Source: Sipunculus nudus (taxonomy: Eukaryota; Annelida; Sipuncula; Golfingiida; Sipunculidae). From it: a stretch of DNA of 64,000 nucleotides. Of the stretch, positions 10,361 to 22,513 are shown in pieces. The stretch's first letter is position 1. Every line of letters begins with the position of its first letter. Under the pieces are notes generated by a model. That model was not told the DNA's origin, made no database searches, and saw only the letters and a list, made by a program, of their open reading frames with translations. Location of the stretch: NCBI GenBank assembly GCA_026874595.1, contig CM049315.1, positions 11,098,664-11,162,663 on the forward strand. The letters run 5' to 3'. The position numbers were made by a program, and so were the translations under genes.

Positions 10361-11856
10361 CTTATTGAGTGTGTTGAGGGCTCCCCTCACGTCAGTCAAT
10401 GTGAAAACCCTCGTTTATTATCAGTTACACGTACCACGGTGTCATATTTCTTACTTACAGTGTATATCTTTGTATATTAAATTAAGCTGGTAATATGCTA
10501 ACATATGTTTATGTAACATCTAGTTAGGTCGGACAATTTTCCGACGTTAAGTGAACAACGCATTCAGACCAAGTTGTTTTACGTCCCCCACGCTCAATAA
10601 GTATGATTGAAACTAATTGTGCTGGCAGCGAGTCTAAGCCAAGCTATACCGGAAACTGTCTTTTTACATGTAATCAGCCATGTATTATACCACAGAAACT
10701 CGATTTATTAATTTGTCTTGATTAATGCCCATTTTCCTCATAGCATACTGCACACCTCCCAATTAAAGCCAACCCGTGACGTCAATTTCAATGTGAATTC
10801 TGTTCGGACGTATATTTCCAAAGGTGGTATGCATAATAACGACCTCTATAACGAAGTTCAAAGCGTCACTGTTTTCATATACTATTGGTGATGTTTCCGA
10901 ATTGTCCACCGACGTTCGCTGTTTTCGTGCACTCCCAGTTGCCTATGTTCAGTGTGGTCTGTCTAAGACTTGCTTTCGAGCAGGTAGTTCTAATTCTTCT
11001 CTGTGCACAGATCTTCCCCGTACTGGTGTGTTACCCTGGTTTACGGAAGGCGTCTCTGCGTGTCGTAATGCGTGTGATCTGCACTCAGCATCAGGCAGGC
11101 CCAAACTCCTTTCTATAGCCGTAAATCGGATAGGAGACTTTACCAGAGCCTGGTTTATAGGGGGCCTATTGTAAACATGGTAATCCAGCAGGGTGTCAAG
11201 GTAATCATATACTAAACAAATGCCAATCAACCTACTTGAAAGACCGACAATCCGATATCAACTAATGGTCGCTTTACGCCGGCTTCCAGTTGAACCTGCT
11301 TATACTTGGTGTTTTCTCTTCTTCTGGCTTGGACCTGACCACTTGCTCAAAGCGGGGGTTCACCGGGTGACCGTCTTTTGTTCTTTATCCTCTCGTTATT
11401 TGCCTTCTCTAAGCTGCTGAATGCTGGGCCAGTACTGCCGAGTGCTTTGTTGGTTTTGCCGGCAGCACTGCTGATAGACAAAGCTTGATAATGAAGGTTT
11501 TACCTGAGTCTCCCAGCTTTGCTTCGATCCCACAGATGATGGTAGCGGATGTAAACATGATGGTTTGTTATACACTCGATCGACATTCAGAGCCCGGGGG
11601 AAGTGCTGAGCGTAAATGTACTCAATACAATCCTATGATATTTAATGATTTTATAATAACATAATAGCACCGTCTTATGACTGGATTGACGGCTGTGCAA
11701 TTAGTTCATTGCACAAATCCATATGGTTCACGTATTGCGTATCTAGGTATATAGATGTTATATACTAGGTAAAATTGCGAAAAAATATGTATGTCTGCGT
11801 TTGTGTATGGCAATGATTTTACCGTTGTATTCTAAACGATTTATGCTGACGAGTCT

Positions 11857-12076
11857 TAAAGCAAAAGTGGATCCGGGGGGGGGGGTCCAGGGGGTCCGGA
11901 CCCCCCCCCCCTTTTTTTCATCAGAAACGTTTTTAAGGGTTTCAGGCAAAATTTTGCGGCCAGACCCCCCCCCCCTTTCCAGACCTGGGGACCTTATTTT
12001 AGGGTTTTCTTTAGTCCTCCTGGGTTGGAACGCCCCCCCCCCCCCCTTCCTAAATCCTGGATCCGCCCCTGTAAAG
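11857..12076 (+). mobile_element. G/C-run MITE with 5-bp target duplication
   Basis: A 210-bp element (11862-12071) between direct repeats TAAAG at 11857-11861 and 12072-12076. The ends are CAAAAGTGGATCC at the left and GGATCCGCCCCTG at the right; they are inverted and differ at four positions. Long G and C runs and the TTATTTTAGGG...TCCTCCTGGG interior match the copy at 3505. No open frame of its own is present. Confidence 0.85.
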
Positions 12077-13120
12077 GGAACAATATTAATATAAATTTCA
12101 ACAGAATACACAAAAATGAATAATTTAAAGACGAGGAATCAGAACTCATATATCGAGGAACAGAAAAACAAAACACCTAGAGAGGAATTAAGGTGTAAGT
12201 TTCATAAAGAAATATCATTTCATATCATAAGAAATATCATAAAAATCATAAAGTATTAATTTATTTCAGCATATTTAACTATAAGAACAAGTTAATACCC
12301 AACTTGTTACAAAATGTGTTTTTGACATCACATTTTATCATTAAGTAAAGGTAACAAGCAGCTGATTTGTCAACCTGACTTGAGATGTACGCAAAAACCA
12401 CACGTACGTCCTGAGGACAGCAGCACCTCCGTTAATTGCCTATCGGTACAGCTAGGAATGTGACCAGTACGCACGTAAACACTACTTATCTTGATTAGTA
12501 GCTCCTGTTTTTTTTTTTTTTTTTTTTTTTTTTCATTAATAAGCACAAGCCCGGGCAGCCCAGCGACCTAATAACCAGTGGATAGGCCCTTTACTCGTAA
12601 GCTCTGAAGAGTTTGACACTTAGGAACTTCACCGTTCCCCTTTTTAAACGCCATAAATGATACGAGGCGAGAGAATAGCAATAAAGCAGAACATGGATTT
12701 ATGATGCATGATTGTGAGTGACGTCCCCTTTAGAGTTAGCAAGTCGGAATTAAATTATTCCTATAAACAGTTTTGGTCATTATGTAAAAACAGTTTTCAG
12801 TCAAATACAGAGACTGGGCAATAATGAAGCTTTTCAATTTTACAAATATGTTTGGAAATACGTAATCTGAAACTGTTTTCCATATATATAAATATATATA
12901 TATATGCGTGTGTGTGTGTTTTATAAAGGAGTTACAGGCCGTTTTCGGACAATTCAATGTTTATTTTTTACACTCCTTTTTTATTTATTTATTTTTTTTT
13001 TTAAGTTTAAACTTAAAAAGATATTAAATACACAATAAAGAAATTACTAATAATTAGGACCACTTTATTACAGATCATTTCAGGAGTGCGCAGATAATTA
13101 GTTTCTATACACCTCTATAT

Positions 13121-13272
13121 ACTCAGGCATGGTAATTAGCAGAGCGTGCCAGGAGTGTACATGTAATTAGTTATACACCTTAGGCCAATCTGGCATGGCA
13201 GTGAGTGGCATAAGTTGTATAACTAATTACATGTACACTCAAGGCACGCTTTGTTAAATACCATGCCTGAGT
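13121..13272. repeat. Foldback element with ~58-nt arms
   Basis: The left arm is 13121-13178 and the right arm 13214-13272, separated by about 35 bases. The pairing includes CTCAGGCATGGTA with TACCATGCCTGAG, and GAGTGTACATGTAATTAGTT with AACTAATTACATGTACACTC. Further weaker AATTAG/CTAATT pairing extends outwards. It is either a palindromic MITE or a potential hairpin transcript within the intron. Confidence 0.85.
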
Positions 13273-13322
13273 GGAAACTAATTACATTTCACTTTACGTC
13301 TTAAAACATACACATCAAAAAC

Positions 13323-13325
<3 letters not shown>

Positions 13326-13402
<77 letters not shown>
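13326..13402. repeat. (TA)n microsatellite
   Basis: Nearly pure TA dinucleotide tract of about 76 bases. Confidence 0.97.
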
Positions 13403-13404
<2 letters not shown>

Positions 13405-13489
13405 AACATTCAGGACTGGAATTATAATAGAACAGATGCTAAGATACTACTTGCATAAATATTAATCCCTGCGATTTTATGTTATATGT

Positions 13490-13893
13490 TTTGTTTGGAG
13501 GTAACCGCCTCCATTTTTTTAATGCTGACTTATTTAATTCTTAACCTAGATATATACATTTGCAGAGATCCATTCCGGGTTGGGGCAACGTAGCATTCGC
13601 TTCTTGTCATTTGTTTTTGTTATATCCTGGAGTCACCCAGGCCCGGTGTCCATCGCACCTGCAGATTAAGGTTGTGTTATCATCCCTATTGCTGAGTCAT
13701 AATACGGAAGAACCTCCTAAAGACGTAGTTGTTTGTGAGTGATACACGGCTGTTGGGTAAAGTTTTTCCATTAATCATGCAGAGCGCTCACCCTGGGTAG
13801 GGCCACTGTGAAAATCTCACCATACCTCGGCTGAGATCTGAACACCCTGCTTTGAGTCCTATGGTCTACCCTTAGACCAGATAAGCCGGTTAC
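13490..13893 (-). mobile_element. tRNA-derived SINE, copy 1
   Basis: Read on the minus strand, the head (about 13893-13825) looks like a decayed tRNA with a box A-like GGTCTAAGGGTAG and a box B-like GTTCAGATCTC. The tail ends with the hairpin GGAGGCGGTTACCTCC (13497-13512) next to a poly-A run. The whole element aligns by eye with 18310-18645, including CTCGGCTGAGAT, GCAGAGCG(G/C)TCACCCTG and GTTTGTGAGTGA blocks. Two related copies with Pol III-like promoters support a SINE family. Confidence 0.75.
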
Positions 13894-14033
13894 TTTTGTT
13901 AAACTTACACGCAGAACAAAAGACGAGAGATAGAAAAAAAATCTTATCTTTCTCAAGCAAAAAAAATCACATGTGCGCACACACATTCTCAGAGAGGGAG
14001 GGGGATGGAAATCAATGTATAATTTTAACTCAC

Positions 14034-14157
14034 CCTTTGCGCGACAGGTGGCAGTCTGCCGTGACCATATCCGAGAAGACTGGTCGGACGTCGCTTCAGC
14101 TTGGATACGCTGAATCTCCCGCCGTAGGCGTCTGTCGCTCCATTTCTCTTGGCCAGC
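14034..14157 (-). CDS. CNBD2: Likely 5' coding exon of the CNBD2-like gene
   Basis: A 124-nt GC-richer block with a strong acceptor (TCTCCCTCTGCAG before 14157) and a good donor (GTGAGT after 14034). Two of the three frames are open. I prefer the one encoding LAKRNGATDAYGGRFSVSKL and a basic, Pro-rich tail ending in PPVAQR. In that frame the exon starts with one base, matching the two-base ends at 37603 and 22424, and ends in phase 0 for the exon at 9722. The sequence is probably disordered and I recognise no domain, so membership in the gene rests on strand, order and phase. Confidence 0.6.
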
Positions 14158-14295
14158 CTGCAGAGGGAGATAGATCGTATCAGTTTCCTATAGGAATGAG
14201 CTCTACATGGGGATTTATGTATATGCGTAGTCCGTACTACGTGTTGATTGGTGCTCAAATTTTCTTTTTCCTGTATGCCATTTCACCACATAAGT

Positions 14296-14628
14296 CCAAA
14301 ATAAAAAAAAGGTATGGTTCTCAGGCACTTTTTTTTCAGAAATCAATGGGGGCGGGCGGTTTTTTTATTTTTCATTTATTGGTATGTTTCGATAAAAATG
14401 TAAAATGAAAAGGGAAAAGCATTAAAATAATAGATTTATTTTGCCAAACAAGTAACGACACTACAAAACAAAGGAAATTGTATGATTTTTTCTTCTTGAA
14501 AGAAATGTCTGAGCGGCTGTAGCTCGAAATTGGTGAGTTTCTATTGAAAATCAAAATAAAAATTTTTGATGCGGGAGTTTAAAATTGATGCGGGCGGTGC
14601 CTGAGAACCATACCTTTTATTTTTTTGG
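14296..14628. mobile_element. 333-bp MITE with long terminal inverted repeats
   Basis: The left terminus holds GGTATGGTTCTCAGGCAC (14311-14328) and the right terminus its perfect complement (14597-14614). The flanking A-rich and T-rich ends pair as far as CCAAAA/TTTTGG, giving inverted repeats of about 32 bp. Subterminal GGCGGGCGGT motifs recur in direct orientation at both ends. No transposase is present. The insertion lies about 140 bp upstream of the exon at 14034-14157, in gene sense. Confidence 0.85.
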
Positions 14629-15689
14629 CCTAATTATTGTACATTTTATATGTTAGCAGCTAACGATGGGTTAAAATGATGTTCACGCCTCAAGATTGAG
14701 AAAATACTTTGGGTGTTATAAGTATAAGCAACACAATAAAAATAATGGCAAAATGTTTAGTATTCCAAAAGAACAATGTTGGAAATGCCATTGATATCAG
14801 TTGGAAATAGAGAATATTAATACAACAGGCCTTAAAAGGGAAACTGCACGCTTAAACCTGAAATTGATAAGGTTATTTATGTGCGTAATGCGACGGCGCG
14901 CATATAAGGACCACGCATACAGACTACGAATACATGCTACGCATGCGGGTGAACGGAAACGACCGAATTAAAAACTCTACAGAATGATTTTTGCGGACTG
15001 TGTATACGGATAATGTATGCGAACTTATACGCCAACTTAATTTATGCTATTTGTTATTAGTAATTACCGCGCTGGTAAATACAACACATTAACAACCATT
15101 TCATGCCAGAAAACCTCGGCAAGATTGTAAAAGCTTTCAGAGCCAATAATGTATAGACGAATATATACAAGAGCCACACGCCACTTATGGCAGGAATTTC
15201 CAGGACAACATATTATTTTCTGTACATATATGGAGAATTATTGTTAAGAGCACACTCACCCTCTCTAATTTATCAAGTTTTAAACTTCTGAATGACTCTT
15301 TTGATTTGTTCGCTATATTAAATCGAATTCTTGCGACAAACCAAATTGCGTGAGCAAATTTAAGCTCGACAAATAATATTGTCTTTTCCTAAAAAAATTG
15401 GTAAATAAAACAATATTCCCTATATTTTCTTTTAGCTCAGCTGATTGAAAATCATCTGTGGTACGGCGCTGGGCCTTTGTCTGTCGTTTTAATTTCCGTC
15501 TTTAATATATTCCTTTAAGGTAATTAGCATTCCAATTTTCAACTGAATCGAACCAATTTACTACAATACTTTAAAATATCACGTGTGCATGCAAACACAA
15601 GTTATCTTTCAAACATTTCAGGAACAGCTGATATTATCAGCTTTAAATTTTACAATTAATAAAAATCATGCCACAAGTACATGTATTTC

Positions 15690-16165
15690 AGCTGCGTAGG
15701 GTCAGCTTTGTTGTCCCGTTTTCTGCAAGCCAAAATGCATATTCGACTTTTCACAATTAAAACAGACATAATCTAGAAATGTGCATCCAAGTTGATAATG
15801 CCTCCGCCATGGGAGCAAAAAACGCTCTGCGAACACATTAGACACCGTTACTTGGTGCTTTGCGCTAGACCGTGACCTGCACAGGTGGCCGGGCCACACT
15901 GATGATTCGGGACCTTCTGTGCATTCACCTATTTTTTACCCATATTCCAAGGTTCTTTTTTGTATAAGTGACCGTACATTTGTTTATATTCTTGTTGACT
16001 TTGTTGACGCTCCAGGGCCCGTAGAAGATGTAGGATCAACACCAAAATCTATTTGTTTCTTTCTTGGCACATTCCCGAAATGCCTTGAAAATTTCATAAG
16101 AATCCGTTAATGATTGCGTGAGTTATATTGTGGACAACATACAAACAAATACACACGCATATCAT
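15690..16165 (+). repeat. Dispersed repeat, copy 1
   Basis: Shares ordered blocks with 33060-33535: CTCCGCCATG, GA(C/T)CGT(G/A)ACCTG(C/A)ACAGGTGG, a CCAAG/TTCC block, and GAGTTAT(A/G)TTGT followed by an ACAAACA...CACAC tail. The copies are too diverged for exact ends. No open frame or Pol III promoter is clear, so the family is unknown. The minus-strand open frame at 15702-15899 lies inside it and is not a gene. Confidence 0.6.
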
Positions 16166-16183
16166 CCTGGTGGGGGCAAAAAC

Positions 16184-16242
<59 letters not shown>
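16184..16242. repeat. (TA)n microsatellite
   Basis: TA dinucleotide tract directly downstream of dispersed repeat copy 1. Confidence 0.95.
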
Positions 16243-16245
<3 letters not shown>

Positions 16246-18309
16246 GCAGCTTCAAACAGAAAAAAATCTGCAATCATATTTGTGTTACAAGGTTAATACT
16301 GTTTGGTACAGACGGGAGACACGGGGCTCATTACGCCGCCTCGGAATCGTATAAAGTTGTAATGTTTGGTAATTTGCTTGGTCAGTGCTTGTTTGTTTAC
16401 TTTTCTTATGCTTCAAAGTCTAATGAGCACGAGTGGTAACTTTTTCTCATGTTCATTGCACCCCCTTTTTCTCATAGTCCATTATACCCCCTCGCCAAGC
16501 TTCACCGTGTTCCTGCACAATGTCACGTTTCAGTAACACGGGTTCGCCTTGTCAGTTTCTTAACAAATGCAAGCCCAAATACTATTGAACCTCGAATATC
16601 TGAATAGTTTGGGGTACATAAATTTTGTTCGGATGTTTGAGGTAACGGATATGCGAGTTACACCATTTTTTTCAATTAGTATACTATTACTACACCCGTA
16701 CAGGTACACGAGACCGTATCAAGGTTTAAATATGCTAATCCTGATCCTGCCAGTAACGTTATCACATCAGAAGATTTTTCCTAAATCTATTTTATATATA
16801 TATAAAAAACAACGAACGTTAACCAATCTATTAATATAATAAAAACGCAACTTTCTGTATATCTATACCACTTGCATGGGTAGCGTTTATATCCAATGAA
16901 TTGACGGTAATTGGTCTAAGCAGCCATACTGAAAGTTTGCACACGGTACGCTTGTTGAAGGCTAACTAGTGCTGCCATCTACGCGTAGTAATTTAAAAAA
17001 TTTTACATGTAATTCAATATGACGCACTTGTGTCATGTCTTTGGAGCAAGGAGCTTTATTAAATATCGCAGGTGAAGATCGTAGGCTATTCAAATACCTC
17101 AGGTGTAGGTCTTTGATATAAATGACTGAACGATTAAAGTGGATTGTAATAAACCTTTTATCCACACACAAAAATGCGGGTGTCACAGCCTGTCACGGCA
17201 CAGGAAACATTCAAGTTCTTAGTCTGTGAAACCTGACTGGGTATCGTTATCACCGAGCTAAACTGATGACACGGAAAACTAAATATGATGAACTTTAACC
17301 AAACTTTGAGTGAGATTACTAACGGGGAAGCACACAGAAATAATCATAGAAAGATCAAAACAAGGGGGACAGTGTAACGTCAGTACACTTATAGGTGATC
17401 GGATGAATGCGTGCACCGCACCGACGTAACGAGCTCAAAATAACCCATAAAGCTTAATTAGACGCGCTGACCGGGCCATTTGTTATTCTCGACGGGCGAG
17501 GGAACGCTACTCAGCAAGTTTCATTGGAATCACATTCGGTAATTTTGGAAAATATATTTTCCGAATGATGTATTTCTGCTTATCGGTTAAAAGAGGTAAA
17601 TTTTGGTTCCTCAATTCAAATTTCGGAAAAAAACGAATTTGTCGAAAAACGAGAAACATTCAGATTGTCCATAGCGTGTTATCCTTACGCTCGACAAAAT
17701 ATCATAAAAATATGTTAAAATCTTTTTTTTGCGTAAAGTTGCTGAAATACATACCAAATAACCAAGGGTAAAACATAATACCTGTCGCCACCTGGCTGAT
17801 ATGCAATAATGGAGCGGGGGCTGTACAACACACCACATTCTTTTTGGCCACGTGACATTTGTTGTAATGCATCGTAGCACGGACTGTCCAGTCTGACCAT
17901 ACGGAGCGGACATAATCCAGTCTCCTACAGGCCTGAGCCGAAACTACGACCTACAGACACAGACATTCAGCAACTCCCCCCCCCCCCCTTATTGTTCCAC
18001 GTATTCACATTTTAGAAAATTAATGATGTAATATATCTGCTTGATTCTTCACCAAAAACAAATCAACTGTTGATTGTCATTGTGAGACTGTTACCAGGCT
18101 ACTGAGATTTGATGTATATGTAACTGCTATGACATTAGGAATATAACACTCCAAGGACACGGCTTTAAGATTGCATTGTTATCTCTTCTCCTCTCCAGGT
18201 GGCGCATCGATCTGTTCTGAACAGTGTATATACCGAAGATATGATAGTTCCCCCACCAACTCCCCACCAACACACGAACACATCAACAACTACACACTTT
18301 TTCAATTTT

Positions 18310-18645
18310 ATTTTTGGAGGTCACCGCCTCCATTTTTGTATTGCTAGATTCAACAGTGCAGTATCACATGCTTCCTTTCATTGTATATCCTGGTGTTAGG
18401 CCTACCCGGGCCTGGGTGTGTTATAGCTCCATTGCAGGGTCATACCACCGAGGGACTTCCGATAAGCGCACTCGTTTGTGAGTGAAACACGGCCGTGAGG
18501 CACGGCCTTGCCATTAAGCCTGCAGAGCGGTCACCCTGTATAGGGGCCGACCGTGAAAAATTCCCTGCCTCGGCTGAGATACGAACTCACGATTTCCCAG
18601 CTTTGAGTTCTGTGCTCTACTCCTGACCCACAAAGCCAACTAAAC
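18310..18645 (-). mobile_element. tRNA-derived SINE, copy 2
   Basis: On the minus strand the head contains a box A-like TGGGTCAGGAGTAGAGC and a box B-like GAGTTCGTATCTC. The T-arm can pair (TGAG/CTCA around TTCGTAT). The 3' end carries the hairpin GGAGGCGGTGACCTCC (18316-18331) followed by A-rich sequence. It is the better preserved of two copies (compare 13490-13893). It is not a functional tRNA gene: the acceptor stem does not close. Confidence 0.8.
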
Positions 18646-18898
18646 ACTGTGCATTCGTGTTCTTCCTCTTACAAACTATACACAAACTAACTTAAGGTTC
18701 AATCCGATGCCAGAATGGTTAATTTTATGAGAGTAAAATGTATCGATAATACTCCATCCACCCGTACCTGCATGTGTTTTAGAGATAAATAGAATAATAA
18801 ATCTGATGGCCAATGGACTGAGAGCGTGAAATCATCTTAAATGCGATATGATGTTCTGCAACACCATGTTTGTTTCTTTAAATATTCTTCATTTTATT

Positions 18899-18899
18899 A

Positions 18900-18962
<63 letters not shown>
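18899..18962. repeat. (TA)n microsatellite
   Basis: TA dinucleotide tract with one CA interruption. Confidence 0.95.
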
Positions 18963-18965
<3 letters not shown>

Positions 18966-19227
18966 TTTGTACTTAAAGTTTGTTATAATGATTGTATATC
19001 ATTAACACTAACCGTTCATAGGTTACAAAAAGATTAGCATTTCTTGAACACACAAAAACTCACGCACACCCTCACACACTTGAGCACTATATATCAACCA
19101 TCGCTGTCGTCTGATCTCGTGTTAACAATCATATGCATAATATTTATGTATTGTTATATATTTCAGTTGGATTATCACTCTTAAATCAAACGACATTATT
19201 TTGTATGATGAATCTAAGCGTTATTAT

Positions 19228-19228
19228 A

Positions 19229-19288
<60 letters not shown>
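19228..19288. repeat. (TA)n microsatellite
   Basis: Pure TA dinucleotide tract. Confidence 0.95.
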
Positions 19289-19292
<4 letters not shown>

Positions 19293-19570
19293 CTGAACTT
19301 AGGCGCGATTGTAAACAGCAAAACTAGCAGGATATAATTTTTTTGACGATAATTGAATTAACCGAATGAAGTCTATTTTGAAAGAAATCGCGGAAAACCA
19401 CCAATAAAGTTTTTTTATCACGAAGGATGTTAAAACCAACTTGAATACTGATAAAATGTATAACGTAGAGCTGTTTTTTTTTCACTTAAGCAGCTGACTG
19501 TTTGCTTTTTTAAACTACACACATATCGATCGAAGCAAACGGAACCGAGATATAATGGAAGATCGGCTAT

Positions 19571-19616
19571 GGATTGTACGACCTGGGAAATATGGATTGT
19601 ACGACCTGGGAAAATA
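19571..19616 (+). repeat. 23-bp tandem duplication
   Basis: Two adjacent perfect copies of a 23-base unit reading TGGATTGTACGACCTGGGAA. Confidence 0.85.
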
Positions 19617-22067
19617 AAGATCAGGGGCAAATCTGTCACATATAACTAATATTTCCCCCATGATATTACAAACAAGGACTAAAAAAAGGGGAAAAAGGAA
19701 AAATGACAAAATGTAATCGATTTTTTTTTGCGCCGGGGACGGACCTTACAAACTCCATCCAAAAAAATTCACATAAATCGATAAAGAAATAAATCCATCA
19801 ACCGTTAAATGTCAAAAGGAAGAGGCTTCATGACACAGTAAGTGAATATACTGACCTTTAAACTGGTACCATCCATGCACGTTACTCACTCATTTTTTTT
19901 TTTTTACCCATCACACCATGTAAGGTGTTTGTAATCACATATTTTAAGCTAAAATTATCACAACAATGATGTTGGCTTACATTTTCAATTCACTTTGCCA
20001 GCATGGACTACTTTGCTACACAATGTTTACAAAATAAATTACAATACCCGTTAGGAACATATAATATACACACAAGTGTATACAAACAAACATACACACA
20101 TACAACTCACTGCGTGTAGGATGGATCGTTGTCCATGCTCTCCCGTGATATCACAAGTTACAGCGATAACAATTCAACTCAGCGCTGGCATTTCATCGAC
20201 CAATCCTAAATAGCATCGATTTCTGGAGTAAATAGATAGCTAGTTAATTTCGCTTTGTTTACAATATCAATATTTACCAACCGTGCGGCCCCAGTAACTT
20301 GAAAGGACTGTCGCCTCTGTTTCTAAAAGGTTGTTTGTAAGACCAATGGCCAATCCAAGCTTGTAAAAATAACGGTGATTCACGAGGTATTAATTACTTA
20401 TTATGTTCATGAACAATTCATAATCAAACAAACACACGTTCAACAAGACTGATGAGCTCAGCTAGGATGCTTTTTATAATGCATGTGATAATTATCTCAC
20501 AGCTGGTTCTTTGGACAAACACAATCGTTTAAGTGATATATCAATATAAAACGAAATGTAATAAAACGGCCACATCTGAGACTGACGAAGATGGATGAGT
20601 CAGGGAAATGGTACTCTGTCAAATAGAAATAAGAAACAAAAAACACGTGGGGAAATTCAGCATTATAGAAATGTATAACCACCTCCGACAACTGTCTATT
20701 GATGTTGGTGAGGCCCCTGCTTCAACCAAATTTTAGGAAATTCGAAAGTGAGTAAAGGGACATAATCAGGAGCAAATATTATGCCTATTATTTCACACCA
20801 ATAGTTCAGTTTTGCTTTGTACAAAAGATTCCCTGCAAAACCATCCCAGAAAACAGTGTCATCGGTAAGTCCCATACGGCTGTTTAACACCTTCTTTTGG
20901 TTCTGCGTGTGAGCAAACAAAGTCGTGTCTGTTTACCATAAAAAGGCCGCATAACCGAAGGTTTGATTTTGCACATGCGCGACAGATCCAAAACATTCCA
21001 AATTAGTCCATACATATACATGGACCTTCTTACCCTCTGATTTATCTCTGCTGGATGGACATTACGGTCCATGGACTGAATGTAAATTCATAACAAAACC
21101 TGCCGGGAACAAGTCTTGGCAAAGCCAGTCCATCTCCTTACTGACGGAGTGTTTATGTTGATCGCGCCCGGTCCACTATTTTTAACACACGTCTACAGGA
21201 ATAAACGACGGGTTCGGGGTAATATTTTGGCAGGTACCAATTTATTTATAAGGGAAGACGCTATTTTCGTGTAAATTTAACATGCTTCATAGGTGATTAG
21301 GCCACTTCTAATTTTGAGTTTATGCGGATGAAAGGTCATGTTATTAATTTTGTTGTGTACAAGCTTCCCAGCAGTGCTGCCATCTGACGGAAGAATATTT
21401 AATTAAAACGGATAAGTGTTTGATAAGTTTTTGACTAGAATGCTGCTGTACCGGGATATATCTCCTGAAAATCTATAATGGCAAATGAATAAAAACCGGG
21501 TCTTCTCAAGGTAAAACCTGGCGCTTGCCTGTGACTTTCCACACTGTGGCCCTGGCAAAAAAACGGTCGGTTAAGCACCCACAAAATATATCATACAACC
21601 TCCAAGTCGCACATGGACATATTTACAGGATCACAAGTTCCATCATAGACGGGTTCCGTACACTGCAGAATTAATTGTAATGGATATTTTACAGAGTCGT
21701 TGATTACAGTCGACTGGCCATCAAACGTCAAAATACAGAGCTATTGTTATATATGTTTTGGATGACATTAAGTCAACAGCAGCCCGTCATGTGAAGCGGC
21801 GATATGACGATGTCTCAATGACCAGTCTTTTAAAGGCAATATTCATTAGCCGCCATGTGTTGACTCTAAACCAACAGTTTAAAAAAAAAACCTCGCAGAG
21901 GCGACATCGATAGATGCATTGTCACTTCATAAAATAGTCATAGTGTCTGTACATGTCTTCCCGTTCATATACTGAATTTCTTTAAAGGACAACACGAGAA
22001 TAGAGATGGGTGTCAATACATTGCTTCATGTCTGGTCTCAGCAGTTTCATAGGGCATGCAGTGGCCC

Positions 22068-22068
<1 letters not shown>

Positions 22069-22150
<82 letters not shown>
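22069..22150. repeat. (TA)n microsatellite
   Basis: TA tract with two CA interruptions, about 80 bases. Confidence 0.95.
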
Positions 22151-22153
<3 letters not shown>

Positions 22154-22423
22154 ATAAAAGGAGAAGTCATTAGGAAAAAGGAAAGGAGGCGCCGATTGTG
22201 TCTTGTTCTTTTTTAATTAACTCGTCTCTGGATACTTCATATGTTGCCGAACATTAATAATAGGAAGCATCCCCTGTCTTTCCTGTCTTGTCAGTAATGT
22301 TAATTAATTGTTAACAACTGCTGAGTAATTCATGACACCAGCCACCACAGACTGGAAACTACAGCGTTTATGCGAGGGATCGGCAAACAACATAACTATC
22401 ACGTGAACATTTACACACCTCAC

Positions 22424-22513
22424 GCAGCGATAAACACAGAAGCAGTTCTTGATCTCTCCGTCGTTTCCACCGCTGCTTTGTTTAGCGGGTTTTTCGGGGC
22501 CTCGAAACCAGGG
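22424..22513 (-). CDS. Possible 5' coding exon of the CNBD2-like gene
   Basis: A 90-nt stretch with a good acceptor (TTTGTACCAG before 22513) and a good donor (GTGAGG after 22424). Reading from the second base gives 29 open codons: PGFEAPKNPLNKAAVETTER, a short SRTASVF stretch and an Ala at the end. It starts with one base and ends with two, so it can be added or skipped between 37603 and 14157 without changing frame. The sequence is GC-richer than its surroundings. However, the plus strand also has a passable acceptor (CCTCACGCAG) and an open frame here. I call this tentative; cDNA would decide. Confidence 0.4.

Larger units (their letters stand above)
10361..14033 (-). other. Repeat-bearing intron of the CNBD2-like gene
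   Basis: Holds a MITE (11862), a 25-base poly-T run at about 12509-12533, a foldback (13121), a (TA)n tract (13327) and a tRNA-derived SINE (13490). The open frames between 10824 and 11420 overlap on both strands and match nothing I recognise. Confidence 0.6.
14158..22423 (-). other. Large repeat-rich intron (if the 5' exons belong to the gene)
   Basis: Contains a MITE (14296), a dispersed repeat (15690), a SINE (18310), several (TA)n tracts (16184, 18899, 19228, 22069) and a small tandem duplication (19571). No other exon could be supported. The minus-strand open frame at 20696-20920 has no recognised similarity. Confidence 0.5.

Noticed and set aside
10824-11420. Overlapping open frames of 66-116 codons on both strands
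   Set aside because: No recognisable domain, conflicting strands, no splice sites fitting the CNBD2-like gene.
13271-13465. Ile-Tyr repeat proteins encoded across (TA)n tracts (also 16118, 19133, 22010, 37057, 59793)
   Set aside because: They are direct translations of TA microsatellites; no splice or start context supports them.
18541-18645. Functional tRNA gene on the minus strand
   Set aside because: Boxes A and B are recognisable but the acceptor stem does not close and a related degenerate copy exists at 13825-13893, so it is a SINE head.
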